NCBI RefSeq assembly: GCF_015864825.1
Contig: NZ_JADYWL010000001.1
Location: forward strand, 248,001 to 312,000
Reading direction: 5' to 3'
Source of the DNA: Psychrobacter sp. NZS113
GTDB lineage: Bacteria; Pseudomonadota; Gammaproteobacteria; Pseudomonadales; Moraxellaceae
Length of the DNA: 64,000 nt
Position numbers and translations under genes: made by a program. How positions within the stretch are numbered: position 1 is the first letter of the stretch; each line of letters starts with the position of its first letter. A model generated the notes under the pieces. It was not told where the DNA came from, did no database searches, and worked only from the letters and a program-made list of their open reading frames with translations. Shown here piece by piece: positions 9,331-18,872 of the stretch.

Positions 9331-10293
9331 ATGAAATATAGCTTAGATTTTAGCAATAAGAACTTATCAGGTTGGGTAGCTACAAACCTGCATGATACTA
9401 GTATAGATATCGTAGATAGCTCAAATAATAATTTTATTACTGGTTTAGATAAAGTCAGAAAGGATGTTGTTTCAAAAGGCATCTGTGATAATGAAAGATG
9501 TGGGTTTTCTTTCAGTAATATATTAAAGAAAAATATAGAAGGAGACATATTTTCTTTCAATATACATAATGCTGAGATAAATATTATAGGTTCTAAGTTT
9601 TGCGGTGATAAAGAAAAATGGCGTCTAATTTTTGATGATTTTCAAGTAAGTGATAGAAATGACTTTACTATACAAGACTGTAGTATGGGAGAGTTATTCA
9701 ATAGTCATCCAGATATTATAGCATTCAAAATACTTATGATTAGACTCAGGAGAGGAAAAAGATCTTTTTCATATAGAGGTGAGTTTAAAGGGCACGAATA
9801 TCCCTTGATGCAGAGTGATTGGGAGTTTTTCAAGAGTTATTACATTAAGCATTTTGACTCCTTAAGTAAAATACTATCAGTACGTAGTTTATGGTCAGTT
9901 ATTGACACTTTTGTTGACTTCGGTTCACCCATTGAAAAGTCTTGTGCATTAGCAATTTCTAACTATATGTATCAAGAGCGTTTCGCTCAAACCTATGCGC
10001 AAGTTTTCGAGATGGTACCTTTACAAGAAGCTAAAATGAAAGGTCAGGCTCCTTATTGGGGTGGAATGCTTTCTAATAATTTAACAAGAGATGATGCATA
10101 CGATGTTTTCATGACAAAAAATATTGAAGTGTTAGAGTATGCACCTATCATAAAGAAAACTTTTGCTGTAATTTTCCTAGAAGCTATTAATAATAGTTAC
10201 TCTATAATCTCAATGAATTCGTCAAATAGTATGTATTTTAAAGCTGCTTTTAAATTTTACAAAAATTATTTCTCTGATTATCTTATTAAATAG
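9331..10293 (+). CDS. hypothetical polysaccharide-locus protein
   Basis: 320 residues, very AT-rich codon use like its neighbours. I do not recognise a named family. The first about 75 residues (LSGWVA, SIDIVD, ITGLDKVRKDVV, CGFSFSNIL) look like a short version of the C-terminal domain of the upstream glycosyltransferase. The rest (about residues 100-320) is predicted to be mostly helical, with QAPYWGGMLSNNLTRDDAYD a conspicuous conserved-looking segment. No signal peptide or membrane helix. It sits in the middle of the glycosyltransferase run, so it is probably a transferase or modifying enzyme for the same polymer. Confidence 0.7.
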   Translation: MKYSLDFSNKNLSGWVATNLHDTSIDIVDSSNNNFITGLDKVRKDVVSKGICDNERCGFSFSNILKKNIEGDIFSFNIHNAEINIIGSKFCGDKEKWRLIFDDFQVSDRNDFTIQDCSMGELFNSHPDIIAFKILMIRLRRGKRSFSYRGEFKGHEYPLMQSDWEFFKSYYIKHFDSLSKILSVRSLWSVIDTFVDFGSPIEKSCALAISNYMYQERFAQTYAQVFEMVPLQEAKMKGQAPYWGGMLSNNLTRDDAYDVFMTKNIEVLEYAPIIKKTFAVIFLEAINNSYSIISMNSSNSMYFKAAFKFYKNYFSDYLIK

Positions 10294-10388
10294 TAGTGAA
10301 TTCCTTATATAAATGGCATTTTAACGATTTATGCTAAAGCACATCTAAGAAATATAGAAAATCTTACATTTTAAATTAGGTAGTATTT

Positions 10389-11990
10389 ATGAAAATATTA
10401 GATTGTACGTTACGTGATGGCGGTTATTATAATTCTTGGGACTTCTCACAAGAGCTAGTAGAGCAATATTTAGAAGCTATGTCAGCAGCAGGTGTTAATA
10501 TCGTGGAATTGGGATTGCGTTCTCTAAAAAATAGCGGTTTTAAAGGGGCTGCTGCTTTTACTACTGACGATTTTATCCGTAGTCTACCGATTCCCGAAGG
10601 GTTGACAGTAGGTGTTATGCTCAATGCTTCTGAGCTAGTGGATCTTACGACTCAAACAGAAGTTCTAGAGACATTGTTTCCAGTATCGGCTCAAGAGTCA
10701 CCTGTAGAATTAGTTCGTATTGCGAGTCATGTTTATGAATTTGAAGCTGCTTTGCAGGCTGTAAACTGGTTGACCAGTAAAGGATATCGAGTCGGTTTTA
10801 ACCTGATGCAGATTGCTGATCGCACCGAAGAAGAAGTTATTAATTTGGCTAGGTTGGCAAAAGAATATCCATTGGATGCTTTATATTTTGCAGATAGTAT
10901 GGGAAGTATGTATCCAGAAGACGTCTCTAAAATCATCGGTTGGTTGCGTACGCACTGGCAAGGTGCTTTAGGTATACATACACACGATAACATGAGTCTG
11001 GCATTGTCCAATACCAAACGTGCAATTCGTGAAGGCGTTACGTGGGTAGATGCTACTGTGACCGGCATGGGTAGAGGTCCAGGTAATGCACGTACAGAAG
11101 AACTCGTGATTGAAGTTGCTGAGTTACGGGGTGAAACAGTTAATCTAGTACCTTTGATGAGTGTTATCCGCAAATACTTCAAGCCGATGCAAATTAAATA
11201 TGGATGGGGAACCAACCCCTATTACTTTTTATCTGGTAAATATGGTATTCACCCGTCTTACATTCAGTCTATGATGAGTGATACTCGCTATGATGATGAA
11301 GATTTGCTGGCAGTCATAGATTATTTGCGAGAAGAAGGTGGCAAGAAGTTTAGTGATGAAATTCTGAACTCAGCTCGACAATTCTATACTTCGGAACCTA
11401 CTGGTGATTGGTCACCATCCGAAGTCTTTGCTGACCGTGAAGTTTTATTATTGGGTAGTGGCCCAGGTGTCCAACGCCATCGTGATGCTTTAGAAAGATA
11501 TATCAGGAAACAAAAACCTGTCGTGTTGGCATTAAACACACAAGCGAATATTGATGCTGAGTTAATTGACTACCGTATAGCATGTCATCCAGTTCGTCTC
11601 TTAGCTGATGTAGAAGAACATACCAAGCTGTCTCAGCCTTTAATCACACCTTATTCTATGTTGCCAAATTCTATTAAAGAACATCTTGGTAATAAAGAAG
11701 TAAAAGATTTCGGAATAAATATTGAAAATGATAAGTTTGCTTTCGGCAATAATTTTTGTACTACGCCATCGTCATTAGTTATGGCTTATGCTTTTGCAAC
11801 TGTAGCTAGTGGTAGTGCTAAACGATTACTGTTAGCAGGATTTGATGGTTATCCTGGTAAGGATCCACGTAACGAGGAGATGAACAACATCGTATTAGAA
11901 TTCCGTAGTTCAGATTCTAAGGTAGAAGTGTTAGCTGTGACACCTTCTCAATATGATGTTGAAAAACGAAGTGTTTACGGGATGGTATAA
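10389..11990 (+). CDS. HMGL-like aldolase fused to a Rossmann-like C-terminal domain
   Basis: 533 residues. The N-terminal roughly 260 residues are a DRE-TIM barrel: LDCTLRDGGYYNSWDFS at the start, with the Arg-Asp pair and the metal-binding HTHDN near residue 197, as in 4-hydroxy-2-oxovalerate aldolase, HMG-CoA lyase and isopropylmalate synthase. These enzymes make or break carbon bonds next to a 2-keto acid. From about residue 345 a second domain begins with REVLLLGSGPGVQRHRD and includes IACHPVR and LLLAGFDGYPGKDPR, a layout reminiscent of DUF115/MptE-like or CST-type sialyltransferase folds; this match is tentative. The stop overlaps the next start (TAATG). By context it may form an ulosonic-acid-like sugar for CMP activation. 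Confidence 0.85.
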   Translation: MKILDCTLRDGGYYNSWDFSQELVEQYLEAMSAAGVNIVELGLRSLKNSGFKGAAAFTTDDFIRSLPIPEGLTVGVMLNASELVDLTTQTEVLETLFPVSAQESPVELVRIASHVYEFEAALQAVNWLTSKGYRVGFNLMQIADRTEEEVINLARLAKEYPLDALYFADSMGSMYPEDVSKIIGWLRTHWQGALGIHTHDNMSLALSNTKRAIREGVTWVDATVTGMGRGPGNARTEELVIEVAELRGETVNLVPLMSVIRKYFKPMQIKYGWGTNPYYFLSGKYGIHPSYIQSMMSDTRYDDEDLLAVIDYLREEGGKKFSDEILNSARQFYTSEPTGDWSPSEVFADREVLLLGSGPGVQRHRDALERYIRKQKPVVLALNTQANIDAELIDYRIACHPVRLLADVEEHTKLSQPLITPYSMLPNSIKEHLGNKEVKDFGINIENDKFAFGNNFCTTPSSLVMAYAFATVASGSAKRLLLAGFDGYPGKDPRNEEMNNIVLEFRSSDSKVEVLAVTPSQYDVEKRSVYGMV

Positions 11991-12682
11991 TGTCAAAGAA
12001 AATTACTTGCTTTCTTCCTTGTCGTCAAGGAAGTGAAAGGGTTCCTAGGAAAAACATAAAGCCTTTCGCTGGATATGAGTTTGGTCTCATTCAAATCAAA
12101 ATCAAACAGCTATTAAATGCTCGTTTAATTGATGAAATTGTCATTAGTACTGATGATAAAAGTATCATTGATTATGCGGAAAGTATCGAAGATGCTCGTT
12201 TAATTATACACAATAGAGATGTTCGTTTGGCATCAAGCACAACCAGTACAGATGATTTAGTGGCTCATGCGTTAGAGCTGATTCCTGAAGGTCATATTTT
12301 ATGGACTCATGTAACCTCGCCTTTCATTAATAGTGCAAAATATGATGAAATTATTGAATCATATTTTGCTCAGTTAGGAAGTGGTTTCGACTCTTTAATG
12401 ACAACTACCTTAATACATAGTTTTTTATGGCAACATGGGCAACCATTAAACTATGATAGATTAAAAGAAAAATGGCCGAGGTCTCAGACTTTAGAAGCTG
12501 TAGATGAAGTAAATAGTGGAGCCTTCCTTGCTTCATCAAATATATATCGCGAACATAACGACAGAATTGGAAAGGCAGTCTATTTACATCATCTTGATAA
12601 ATTGGTAAGTCATGATATAGATTGGCCAGCAGACTTTATCATTGCAGAATGTTTAGCTGAGAAGAGATTAGTTGCGCTATGA
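11990..12682 (+). CDS. acylneuraminate-type cytidylyltransferase
   Basis: 230 residues, the length of NeuA/KdsB-type enzymes, which activate 2-keto acid sugars with CTP. The N-terminus reads CFLPCRQGSERVPRKNIKPF, containing the family's R-x-GS-x-R-x-P-x-K-N signature, followed by VISTDDKSI and LWTHVTSPF. The start codon shares its first base with the preceding stop and the stop overlaps the HAD gene's ATG by four bases, so the three genes are almost certainly cotranslated. The substrate is not predictable; N-acylneuraminate, legionaminate, KDO-like or phosphonate substrates have all been assigned to relatives. Confidence 0.88.
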   Translation: MSKKITCFLPCRQGSERVPRKNIKPFAGYEFGLIQIKIKQLLNARLIDEIVISTDDKSIIDYAESIEDARLIIHNRDVRLASSTTSTDDLVAHALELIPEGHILWTHVTSPFINSAKYDEIIESYFAQLGSGFDSLMTTTLIHSFLWQHGQPLNYDRLKEKWPRSQTLEAVDEVNSGAFLASSNIYREHNDRIGKAVYLHHLDKLVSHDIDWPADFIIAECLAEKRLVAL

Positions 12683-13347
12683 ACTTTCTGAAAAGTATAT
12701 CCGATTATGACACTTTAGTTTTCGACTGTGATGGGGTTATTCTTAACTCAAATCGAGTAAAAACAGAAGCGTTTTATGTAGCGGCTTTAGCTTACGGAGA
12801 AGCTGCTGCAAACGCGCTAAAGAACTATCATGTATTGAATGGTGGCATTTCTAGATACAAGAAGTTTCACTATTTTCTACAAGAAATAGTCCCTAAGTAT
12901 GCACCAAGTATCGAAGGTCCTAACTATGAAACATTATTAGAAGTTTTTTCTAAATATGTTCATGAAAGTTTATTGCGTTGTGAGGTAGCTGAAGGTCTTA
13001 GAGAGTTGAGAGAAATAACCAGTAATACCAACTGGTTAATTGTTTCGGGTGGTGATCAGGTCGAGTTGAACGAGATATTTTCATTACGTGGCTTAGACAC
13101 GATGTTTGATGGCGGAATATTTGGAAGTCCAGATACCAAGGAGCTGATTCTAGCTCGAGAGTACGCAAAAGGAAATATTGGCCATAGAGCTTTGTTTTTA
13201 GGCGATAGCAAGTATGATTATGAAGCAGCAAAGTCTGGCAATTTGGACTTTATTTTCTTATATAAGTGGACGGAATTTGTCGACTACAAACATTTCTTTA
13301 TAGACAAACCCGTGATTACTCATAAAGACATTCAGTCTTTACTTTAA
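12679..13347 (+). CDS. HAD-family phosphatase
   Basis: 222 residues. HAD motif I is VFDCDGVILNSN near residue 15, with cap-domain helices after it, motif II LIVSGG, and motif IV FLGDSKYDYEAA. This is a beta-phosphoglucomutase-like or phosphatase HAD. Placed directly after the cytidylyltransferase with ATGA overlap, it is well placed to dephosphorylate a sugar-phosphate intermediate, as KdsC does in the KDO pathway. That role is inferred from context. Confidence 0.85.
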   Translation: MNFLKSISDYDTLVFDCDGVILNSNRVKTEAFYVAALAYGEAAANALKNYHVLNGGISRYKKFHYFLQEIVPKYAPSIEGPNYETLLEVFSKYVHESLLRCEVAEGLRELREITSNTNWLIVSGGDQVELNEIFSLRGLDTMFDGGIFGSPDTKELILAREYAKGNIGHRALFLGDSKYDYEAAKSGNLDFIFLYKWTEFVDYKHFFIDKPVITHKDIQSLL

Positions 13348-13398
13348 TAAACATAAAGTCGTATACACTACTTTTCGTAATAACTTTAAGTGATAAGT

Positions 13399-14571
13399 AT
13401 GAAAAAAATAACTATAGTAGGAACAGGATATGTTGGATTATCTAATGCAATGTTGCTTGCTCAATATAATCAAGTAATAGCCTTAGATATAGACCCTAAG
13501 CGTGTCAGTATGCTTAACCAAGGCAAATCTCCTATAGAAGATGACTTTATTGTAGAATTTCTACTCAGTAAAGATATAACGTTTAAAGCAACGCTAGACA
13601 AAAGCGAAGCATATTTAGATGCAGATTATATTATAATCGCTACTCCTACAAACTATGACTCAGATACCAACTATTTTGATACAAGTAGTGTAGAGAACGT
13701 TATAAAAGAAGCAATGGAGTTAAACCCTAATGCTTTAATCATTATTAAATCTACAGTGCCTGTAGGATTTACCAAGCGTATAAAAGAAAGCTTGGGTATT
13801 AGCAATCTGATTTTTTCACCAGAGTTCTTGCGTGAAGGTTATGCTTTATATGACAACTTATATCCTTCAAGAGTGGTTATAGGTGAACAGTCAATAAGGG
13901 CTGAAGGCTTCTCCGAATTGATGCTGGAAGGTGCCAAAAAAGAAAATGTAGATGTGCTATTTACTGATAATACCGAAGCTGAAGCCATTAAACTATTTGC
14001 AAATACGTTTCTCGCTATGAGGGTGGCTTTTTTCAATGAACTAGATACATATGCGACTGTTCATGATCTGACTACAAAGCAGATTATAGATGGAGTATGT
14101 CTCGATCCTAGAATTGGGGACTATTATAATAATCCATCATTTGGGTATGGTGGGTACTGTTTACCAAAAGATACTAAGCAATTATTAGCTAACTATCAGG
14201 ACGTACCTCAGACTCTTATAAGAGCTATAGTAGAGTCGAACCGAACTCGTAAAGACTTCATCGCTGATGATATCTTGAAGCTTGAGCCGCAGGTTGTGGG
14301 TATATATCGCCTAGTCATGAAAGCAGGATCTGATAATTTTAGAGCATCTGCTATTCAAGGTATAATGAAGCGTCTAAAATCTAAAGGCATTAGGGTTGTT
14401 ATATATGAGCCTGTATCTTCTGAAAGTGAGTTCTTTAATTCACCAATAATCCATAGCTTGGATGAGTTTAAAAGTATTAGTGATGTTATTATTGCAAATC
14501 GTGTCACTGATGAATTGGAAGATGTTACTGCTAAAGTCTATACAAGAGATATATTTCGAAGCGACAAATAA
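13399..14571 (+). CDS. ugd: UDP-glucose 6-dehydrogenase
   Basis: 390 residues from the ATG; a GTG nine bases upstream is possible but the Rossmann motif starts right after this ATG ([15 protein letters not shown]). The enzyme oxidises UDP-glucose to UDP-glucuronate with two NAD+. The central domain has [20 protein letters not shown], and the active-site motif [14 protein letters not shown] carries the catalytic cysteine at about residue 254. The C-terminal domain has the expected [11 protein letters not shown]. It supplies UDP-GlcA for the polymer and contrasts with the degenerate homologue at 20590-22002. Confidence 0.93.
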   Translation: MKKITIVGTGYVGLSNAMLLAQYNQVIALDIDPKRVSMLNQGKSPIEDDFIVEFLLSKDITFKATLDKSEAYLDADYIIIATPTNYDSDTNYFDTSSVENVIKEAMELNPNALIIIKSTVPVGFTKRIKESLGISNLIFSPEFLREGYALYDNLYPSRVVIGEQSIRAEGFSELMLEGAKKENVDVLFTDNTEAEAIKLFANTFLAMRVAFFNELDTYATVHDLTTKQIIDGVCLDPRIGDYYNNPSFGYGGYCLPKDTKQLLANYQDVPQTLIRAIVESNRTRKDFIADDILKLEPQVVGIYRLVMKAGSDNFRASAIQGIMKRLKSKGIRVVIYEPVSSESEFFNSPIIHSLDEFKSISDVIIANRVTDELEDVTAKVYTRDIFRSDK

Positions 14572-14590
14572 CACGATATAGGTTCACGTC

Positions 14591-16018
14591 TTGAATATAA
14601 TTAGTATTAGGATAAAATCCTATAAATATTTTTTGTACTCATTGTTTTATTTTGCAAGAAAAAATAAGCAATTAGCTAAAAACTATTACCTTCTATCACT
14701 TACGAATCAAGGCACACGCAATTTTTCTCTAGAAAATAAATTGGATAACTTTTATTCTAAGAAAGATAAGAAAATTAAAATTGCTGTTTCTGGGTGGGAG
14801 CTTTCGCATAATGCTGCTGGTAGAGCTATTACATTGGCAGAGTTATATCACTATGCTGGTTTCAATGATGTGGAAATGATAGGGTCTATAATAAATAGCA
14901 AGAGTAAGCAAGCAAGAAAAATTTGGCAACCATTGCTTTCGCATCATATTCCAGTTAATTATTTTTCTATAGGTAGGAATGATATAGATGCGATTGTTTC
15001 TAAAACTATGGAGTTTGTCGTTCAAAATCCATACGATATAGTACATTTATCAAAACCACGAATAACTAATATCGTTATAGGATTGATGTATAAACTAATC
15101 TGGGGTTCTACGGTTATTATAGACATAGATGATGAAGAGTTGGCATTCGGTACTAGTAATATTAATCACTTGAAAAGTACGGATGATAGTCTAAAAGAAA
15201 ATATTAGAGATGTATTCTGGACTAAGAAAGCAATACAACTAATAGAAAACTTTGATTTAGTAAGCGTATCTAATCCAGCATTACAAAAAAAATATGGTGG
15301 CTTTATTATACCTCATGTTAGAAATGAAAATATTTTTGTTCCTTCTGATAATCGAAAAAATTCAATACGAAAAAAATTTAATATACCAGTCGATAAAATC
15401 GTTGTTATATTTTTCGGTACCCCTAAACGTCATAAAGGCATCATAGAAACTGCAAAAGTACTGGCAGCGCTGAATGACGATCGTATTCTTTACACGATAG
15501 TAGGTGATTTTCAAGATAAAAGTTTGAAGCATGAGTTAGAAAGCATTTCTGGTATTAATATTTGTTTTCTTCCCAATCAAAGATTTGATGAAGCAGCAGA
15601 TATAGTCTCTATGGGTGATATATGTATTCTTTTACAAGAAAAAAATAACGATATAAGTAAATATCAGTTACCAGCAAAGCTTGTAGATGCTTTAGGAATG
15701 GGTTTAAAAATATTTATACAAAAAACTGAGGCTACAGCTAACTTATCAGAAGGTAGTCAAATAGAATTTGTGGATTTAGATAATTTAGAATACTGTCTCA
15801 AAAATTATCTTGAAAATGAACATGGTAAAGGTAATGAGATATTGAGTCAGAGAGAGTATTTTCTTGAGAATTTTAGTATGAGTTCTGCGGTTGATGACAT
15901 TAATTACATTATAAAAAATTACGAAGATAAAAATAATATGTCAGGTGTTAATTATGAAAATATAACCTATTACTCTAAACTTAATCTGTTTAGTTTAATT
16001 AAAAAGTGCAGATTTTAA
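14591..16018 (+). CDS. GT4-type glycosyltransferase
   Basis: 475 residues starting at TTG, 19 bases after ugd; the start is weak (only a tagg as ribosome-binding site) and could lie a little downstream. A GT-B fold is suggested by IKIAVSGWELSHNAAGRA near residue 57, the middle segment KIVVIFFGTPKRHKGIIETA (a GT4-like start of the nucleotide-binding domain) and LPAKLVDALGMGLKIF, which corresponds to the E-x7-E-like region, although the first glutamate is not obvious. It belongs to the polysaccharide locus; donor sugar unknown. Confidence 0.75.
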   Translation: MNIISIRIKSYKYFLYSLFYFARKNKQLAKNYYLLSLTNQGTRNFSLENKLDNFYSKKDKKIKIAVSGWELSHNAAGRAITLAELYHYAGFNDVEMIGSIINSKSKQARKIWQPLLSHHIPVNYFSIGRNDIDAIVSKTMEFVVQNPYDIVHLSKPRITNIVIGLMYKLIWGSTVIIDIDDEELAFGTSNINHLKSTDDSLKENIRDVFWTKKAIQLIENFDLVSVSNPALQKKYGGFIIPHVRNENIFVPSDNRKNSIRKKFNIPVDKIVVIFFGTPKRHKGIIETAKVLAALNDDRILYTIVGDFQDKSLKHELESISGINICFLPNQRFDEAADIVSMGDICILLQEKNNDISKYQLPAKLVDALGMGLKIFIQKTEATANLSEGSQIEFVDLDNLEYCLKNYLENEHGKGNEILSQREYFLENFSMSSAVDDINYIIKNYEDKNNMSGVNYENITYYSKLNLFSLIKKCRF

Positions 16019-16231
16019 TTTTATATGTATTTTTTAATGATAGACAGTTGTATATAGATTAATAACTATCTAATGTCAGTCCAAACCTATATATATAATC
16101 ACTTCAATCCAAAGTCTCAGTGTGCTTGATTTCTTGCTTTAACTGTGCCTCCTCAAAATTTAAAAACATCTTTACTAATTATTATTACTTTATTTCCATA
16201 TTAACTATACTATAATTATTTAGGTTGCTTT

Positions 16232-17743
16232 TTGAAATATTTTTCTTACATAAATAAAAAGAAATTCATTCATGCTCTTGCTATCCTGTCACCTAAGGTA
16301 CGGTACTGCACTGCAAAACGGCGCTGGTTTGCTATGCGCTTAGGATTATACCAAACTGTATTAAGACATAGAAGTAGATGTTTTTTCAAATCGAGACGTA
16401 GTATCTTAGTAAATACTATAGCCGAAATTAAACGCCAAGATCTAAATTATTTACAGGCTAAATATAGAATAAACTATATTCTTTGTAGGAAGAGATATAG
16501 AAGATTTCAGAGAGAGTTAATTAAAGAAGTTATCACTATCTATCCAGAAATAGTCTTTGATTTTTTAGAAGATAATATAAAACATCTTAATGAAAGTGAC
16601 TATCAAGGGCTATATATTGCGCTTCAGCACAAATTTAATAAAGAAAATGTTCTGAATGGAAAAGTTTTTCACGATTTCTTTGGTGAAAATCAAACTGATT
16701 TCATAAACAAAAAGTGCTTATCAAATAATATTTTACTTCATAATAATATTACTAAGTTGAATAATTTAAACGAAATTTTTACTTGTCAGAACCTTTCGGT
16801 TGTTGGTCTAATAAATGATGACGAACCCTTTACGGTAACCAACCTTAAACCAATCACCGCCGTAGATAAACATAAAGTATATAACGATACTTGTGAGGAG
16901 TATAAGGTTACAGTTATTGTCACCTCTTATAATGCTAGTAAAACTATCACTAGTTGTATTAATAGCTTATTGAAGCAAACATGGCCCAATTTAGAAATCA
17001 TAGTTGTAGATGATGCCAGCACTGATGATACACTCAAAATATTGAAAGAACTGAAAAAGCAATGTAGTTTTCTGAAAGTTATTTCTTTAGCTCACAACGT
17101 AGGAACATTTGTTGCTAAAAATATTGGTGCTGAGTATGCTGAGGGTACGTTCTTGACATGTCAAGATTCTGATGATTGGGCGCACCCGCAAAAAATAGCA
17201 GAGCAAGTGATGCCACTAATAAGAGACTCTAATATCATTGCGACTACATCACAATGGTTGAGGCTAGATGGTTATGGTCAGTATTATATTCGTCAAATGT
17301 ACCCGTTTGTCAGGCAGAATCCAGCATCTCCTATGTTTCGTCTGAATATTGTTAGACAAGATATAGGGCTATGGCATGCAGTGAGAACTGGGGCTGATAG
17401 TGAATTTTATGAGCGTCTAAAATTAGGTTATGGTAAAAAAAGTATAATAATCATTGAGAAAATTCTAACTATTGCTAGTCATTGTTTAAGCTCTTTGATG
17501 AACTCGGAGGAGTTCGGTACGAGTAATCGTACAAGTGCTTTAGCACGTTTAGATTATTGGGAGTCATGGCGATTATGGCATATAAGCTTATTGCATCATA
17601 GCGCGGTTCCCTATATGCCTACACTATATCAACAGGCAGAAGCTGAGAAATCGATATTTGAGAATATACCAGATAGTATTAGGATCGATAGATTAGATTT
17701 GAAGCGTATTTTAGAAAATAATAAACCACTGAATATAAATTAA
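16232..17743 (+). CDS. GT2 glycosyltransferase with long basic N-terminus
   Basis: 503 residues from a TTG start. The N-terminal 70 residues are strikingly rich in Arg, Lys and aromatic residues (KRRWFAMRLGLYQTVLRHRS), possibly for membrane association. A family 2 domain begins near residue 225 with VTVIVTSYNASKTITSCINS, followed by VDDASTDDT and CQDSDDW (DxD). The C-terminal part has a QDIGLWHAVRTGADSEFYER motif. It lies alone after a 213-base AT-rich gap and is the last glycosyltransferase before the conserved galU block. Confidence 0.8.
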   Translation: MKYFSYINKKKFIHALAILSPKVRYCTAKRRWFAMRLGLYQTVLRHRSRCFFKSRRSILVNTIAEIKRQDLNYLQAKYRINYILCRKRYRRFQRELIKEVITIYPEIVFDFLEDNIKHLNESDYQGLYIALQHKFNKENVLNGKVFHDFFGENQTDFINKKCLSNNILLHNNITKLNNLNEIFTCQNLSVVGLINDDEPFTVTNLKPITAVDKHKVYNDTCEEYKVTVIVTSYNASKTITSCINSLLKQTWPNLEIIVVDDASTDDTLKILKELKKQCSFLKVISLAHNVGTFVAKNIGAEYAEGTFLTCQDSDDWAHPQKIAEQVMPLIRDSNIIATTSQWLRLDGYGQYYIRQMYPFVRQNPASPMFRLNIVRQDIGLWHAVRTGADSEFYERLKLGYGKKSIIIIEKILTIASHCLSSLMNSEEFGTSNRTSALARLDYWESWRLWHISLLHHSAVPYMPTLYQQAEAEKSIFENIPDSIRIDRLDLKRILENNKPLNIN

Positions 17744-17983
17744 TTTGTAGCCTTGTTTTGGCAAAGGTAATGACAATAGAAATCATAGTTAAGTAAAAAA
17801 TATCCATTAATACGTTTTTATTTCTTCATTGATCGATGGTAGGTTTCAGCTGTGCTCAGCTAATGATATCCATTCTAATGATATTTAGATCATGTTTTGG
17901 ATATTAGCCCAAATAAACTTTAGTAAATCAACATGTAGTATTAAAAAATGTCTTGATTTTAATCAAATAGGATTCCTTTAAAA

Positions 17984-18865
17984 ATGCGAAAGATAACCCA
18001 TGCTGTTATTCCTGTTGCAGGTTTTGGCACTCGTATGTTACCGCTGTCTAAATCAGTACCTAAAGAGCTACTACCACTCGGTAATCGCCCTGCTATTCAT
18101 TATGTAGTAGAAGAAGCTATCGCAGCGGGTATTAAACATATTGTGTTGGTTAGCCACTCTCAAAAAGGTGCAATTGAGAACTATTTTGATATAAATATTG
18201 AGATAGATAACCAATTGCGTGAGAAGGGTAAAGATGAAGTAGCAGACAGCCTAAATTGGCTACCTAGTGACGTCACAGTTTCAATGATACGTCAAGGAAG
18301 GGCATTAGGTTTGGGGCATGCAGTATTGGCTGCAAAACCAATCATTGGAAATGATGATTTTGTAGTGTTGTTGCCTGATGTGGTACTTGATCCCTTTACT
18401 ACGAATATGTCTACTGATAATTTAGCCTTTATGATCGATGAATTTACCAAAGATGGACATTCACAAATTTTGGTTGATACGGTTGCAGATAAAGATGTAC
18501 ACAAATATGGTATCGCTAAACTGAGAGATTCTATTGAGATTGATTGTGAAGCGAGTAGCAGAAATAGTAATGCTAGCTTTAAAGTCGCAGGTTTTGTAGA
18601 AAAGCCTAGTTTGGCTGAAGCACCTTCAAGATTAGCAGTGGTAGGGCGATATGTATTTAGCAATAAAATTTTTGATTATTTGTCTAGCACTACAGCCTCA
18701 GTTGGTGGTGAAATTCAGCTGACGGATGCTATTGATGCTTTGATTAGCGAATACGGTGTGAGTGTGACGACTATGCGTGGTAGCAGCTATGATGCAGGCG
18801 ATATGCGCTCTTATATGCATGCGTTTATCTATTTTGCTCAGCAGCAATTAATAGAAGGTAAGTAA
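17984..18865 (+). CDS. galU: UTP-glucose-1-phosphate uridylyltransferase
   Basis: 293 residues, normal GalU length. It makes UDP-glucose from UTP and glucose-1-phosphate, the substrate for ugd and for glycosyltransferases. Motifs include AVIPVAGFGTRMLPLSKSVP, KELLPLGNRPAIHYVVEEA, GLGHAVLAAK, VLLPDVVLD and VEKPS. An AGGA ribosome-binding site is 11 bases upstream. It begins the conserved galU-pgi-(ugd-like) block that closes capsule loci in relatives such as Acinetobacter. Confidence 0.96.
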   Translation: MRKITHAVIPVAGFGTRMLPLSKSVPKELLPLGNRPAIHYVVEEAIAAGIKHIVLVSHSQKGAIENYFDINIEIDNQLREKGKDEVADSLNWLPSDVTVSMIRQGRALGLGHAVLAAKPIIGNDDFVVLLPDVVLDPFTTNMSTDNLAFMIDEFTKDGHSQILVDTVADKDVHKYGIAKLRDSIEIDCEASSRNSNASFKVAGFVEKPSLAEAPSRLAVVGRYVFSNKIFDYLSSTTASVGGEIQLTDAIDALISEYGVSVTTMRGSSYDAGDMRSYMHAFIYFAQQQLIEGK

Positions 18866-18872
18866 TTGACTG

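Noticed and set aside
16019..16231. AT-rich gap between two glycosyltransferases as a remnant gene or insertion sequence
   Set aside because: No transposase fragment, inverted ends or coding pattern could be seen.
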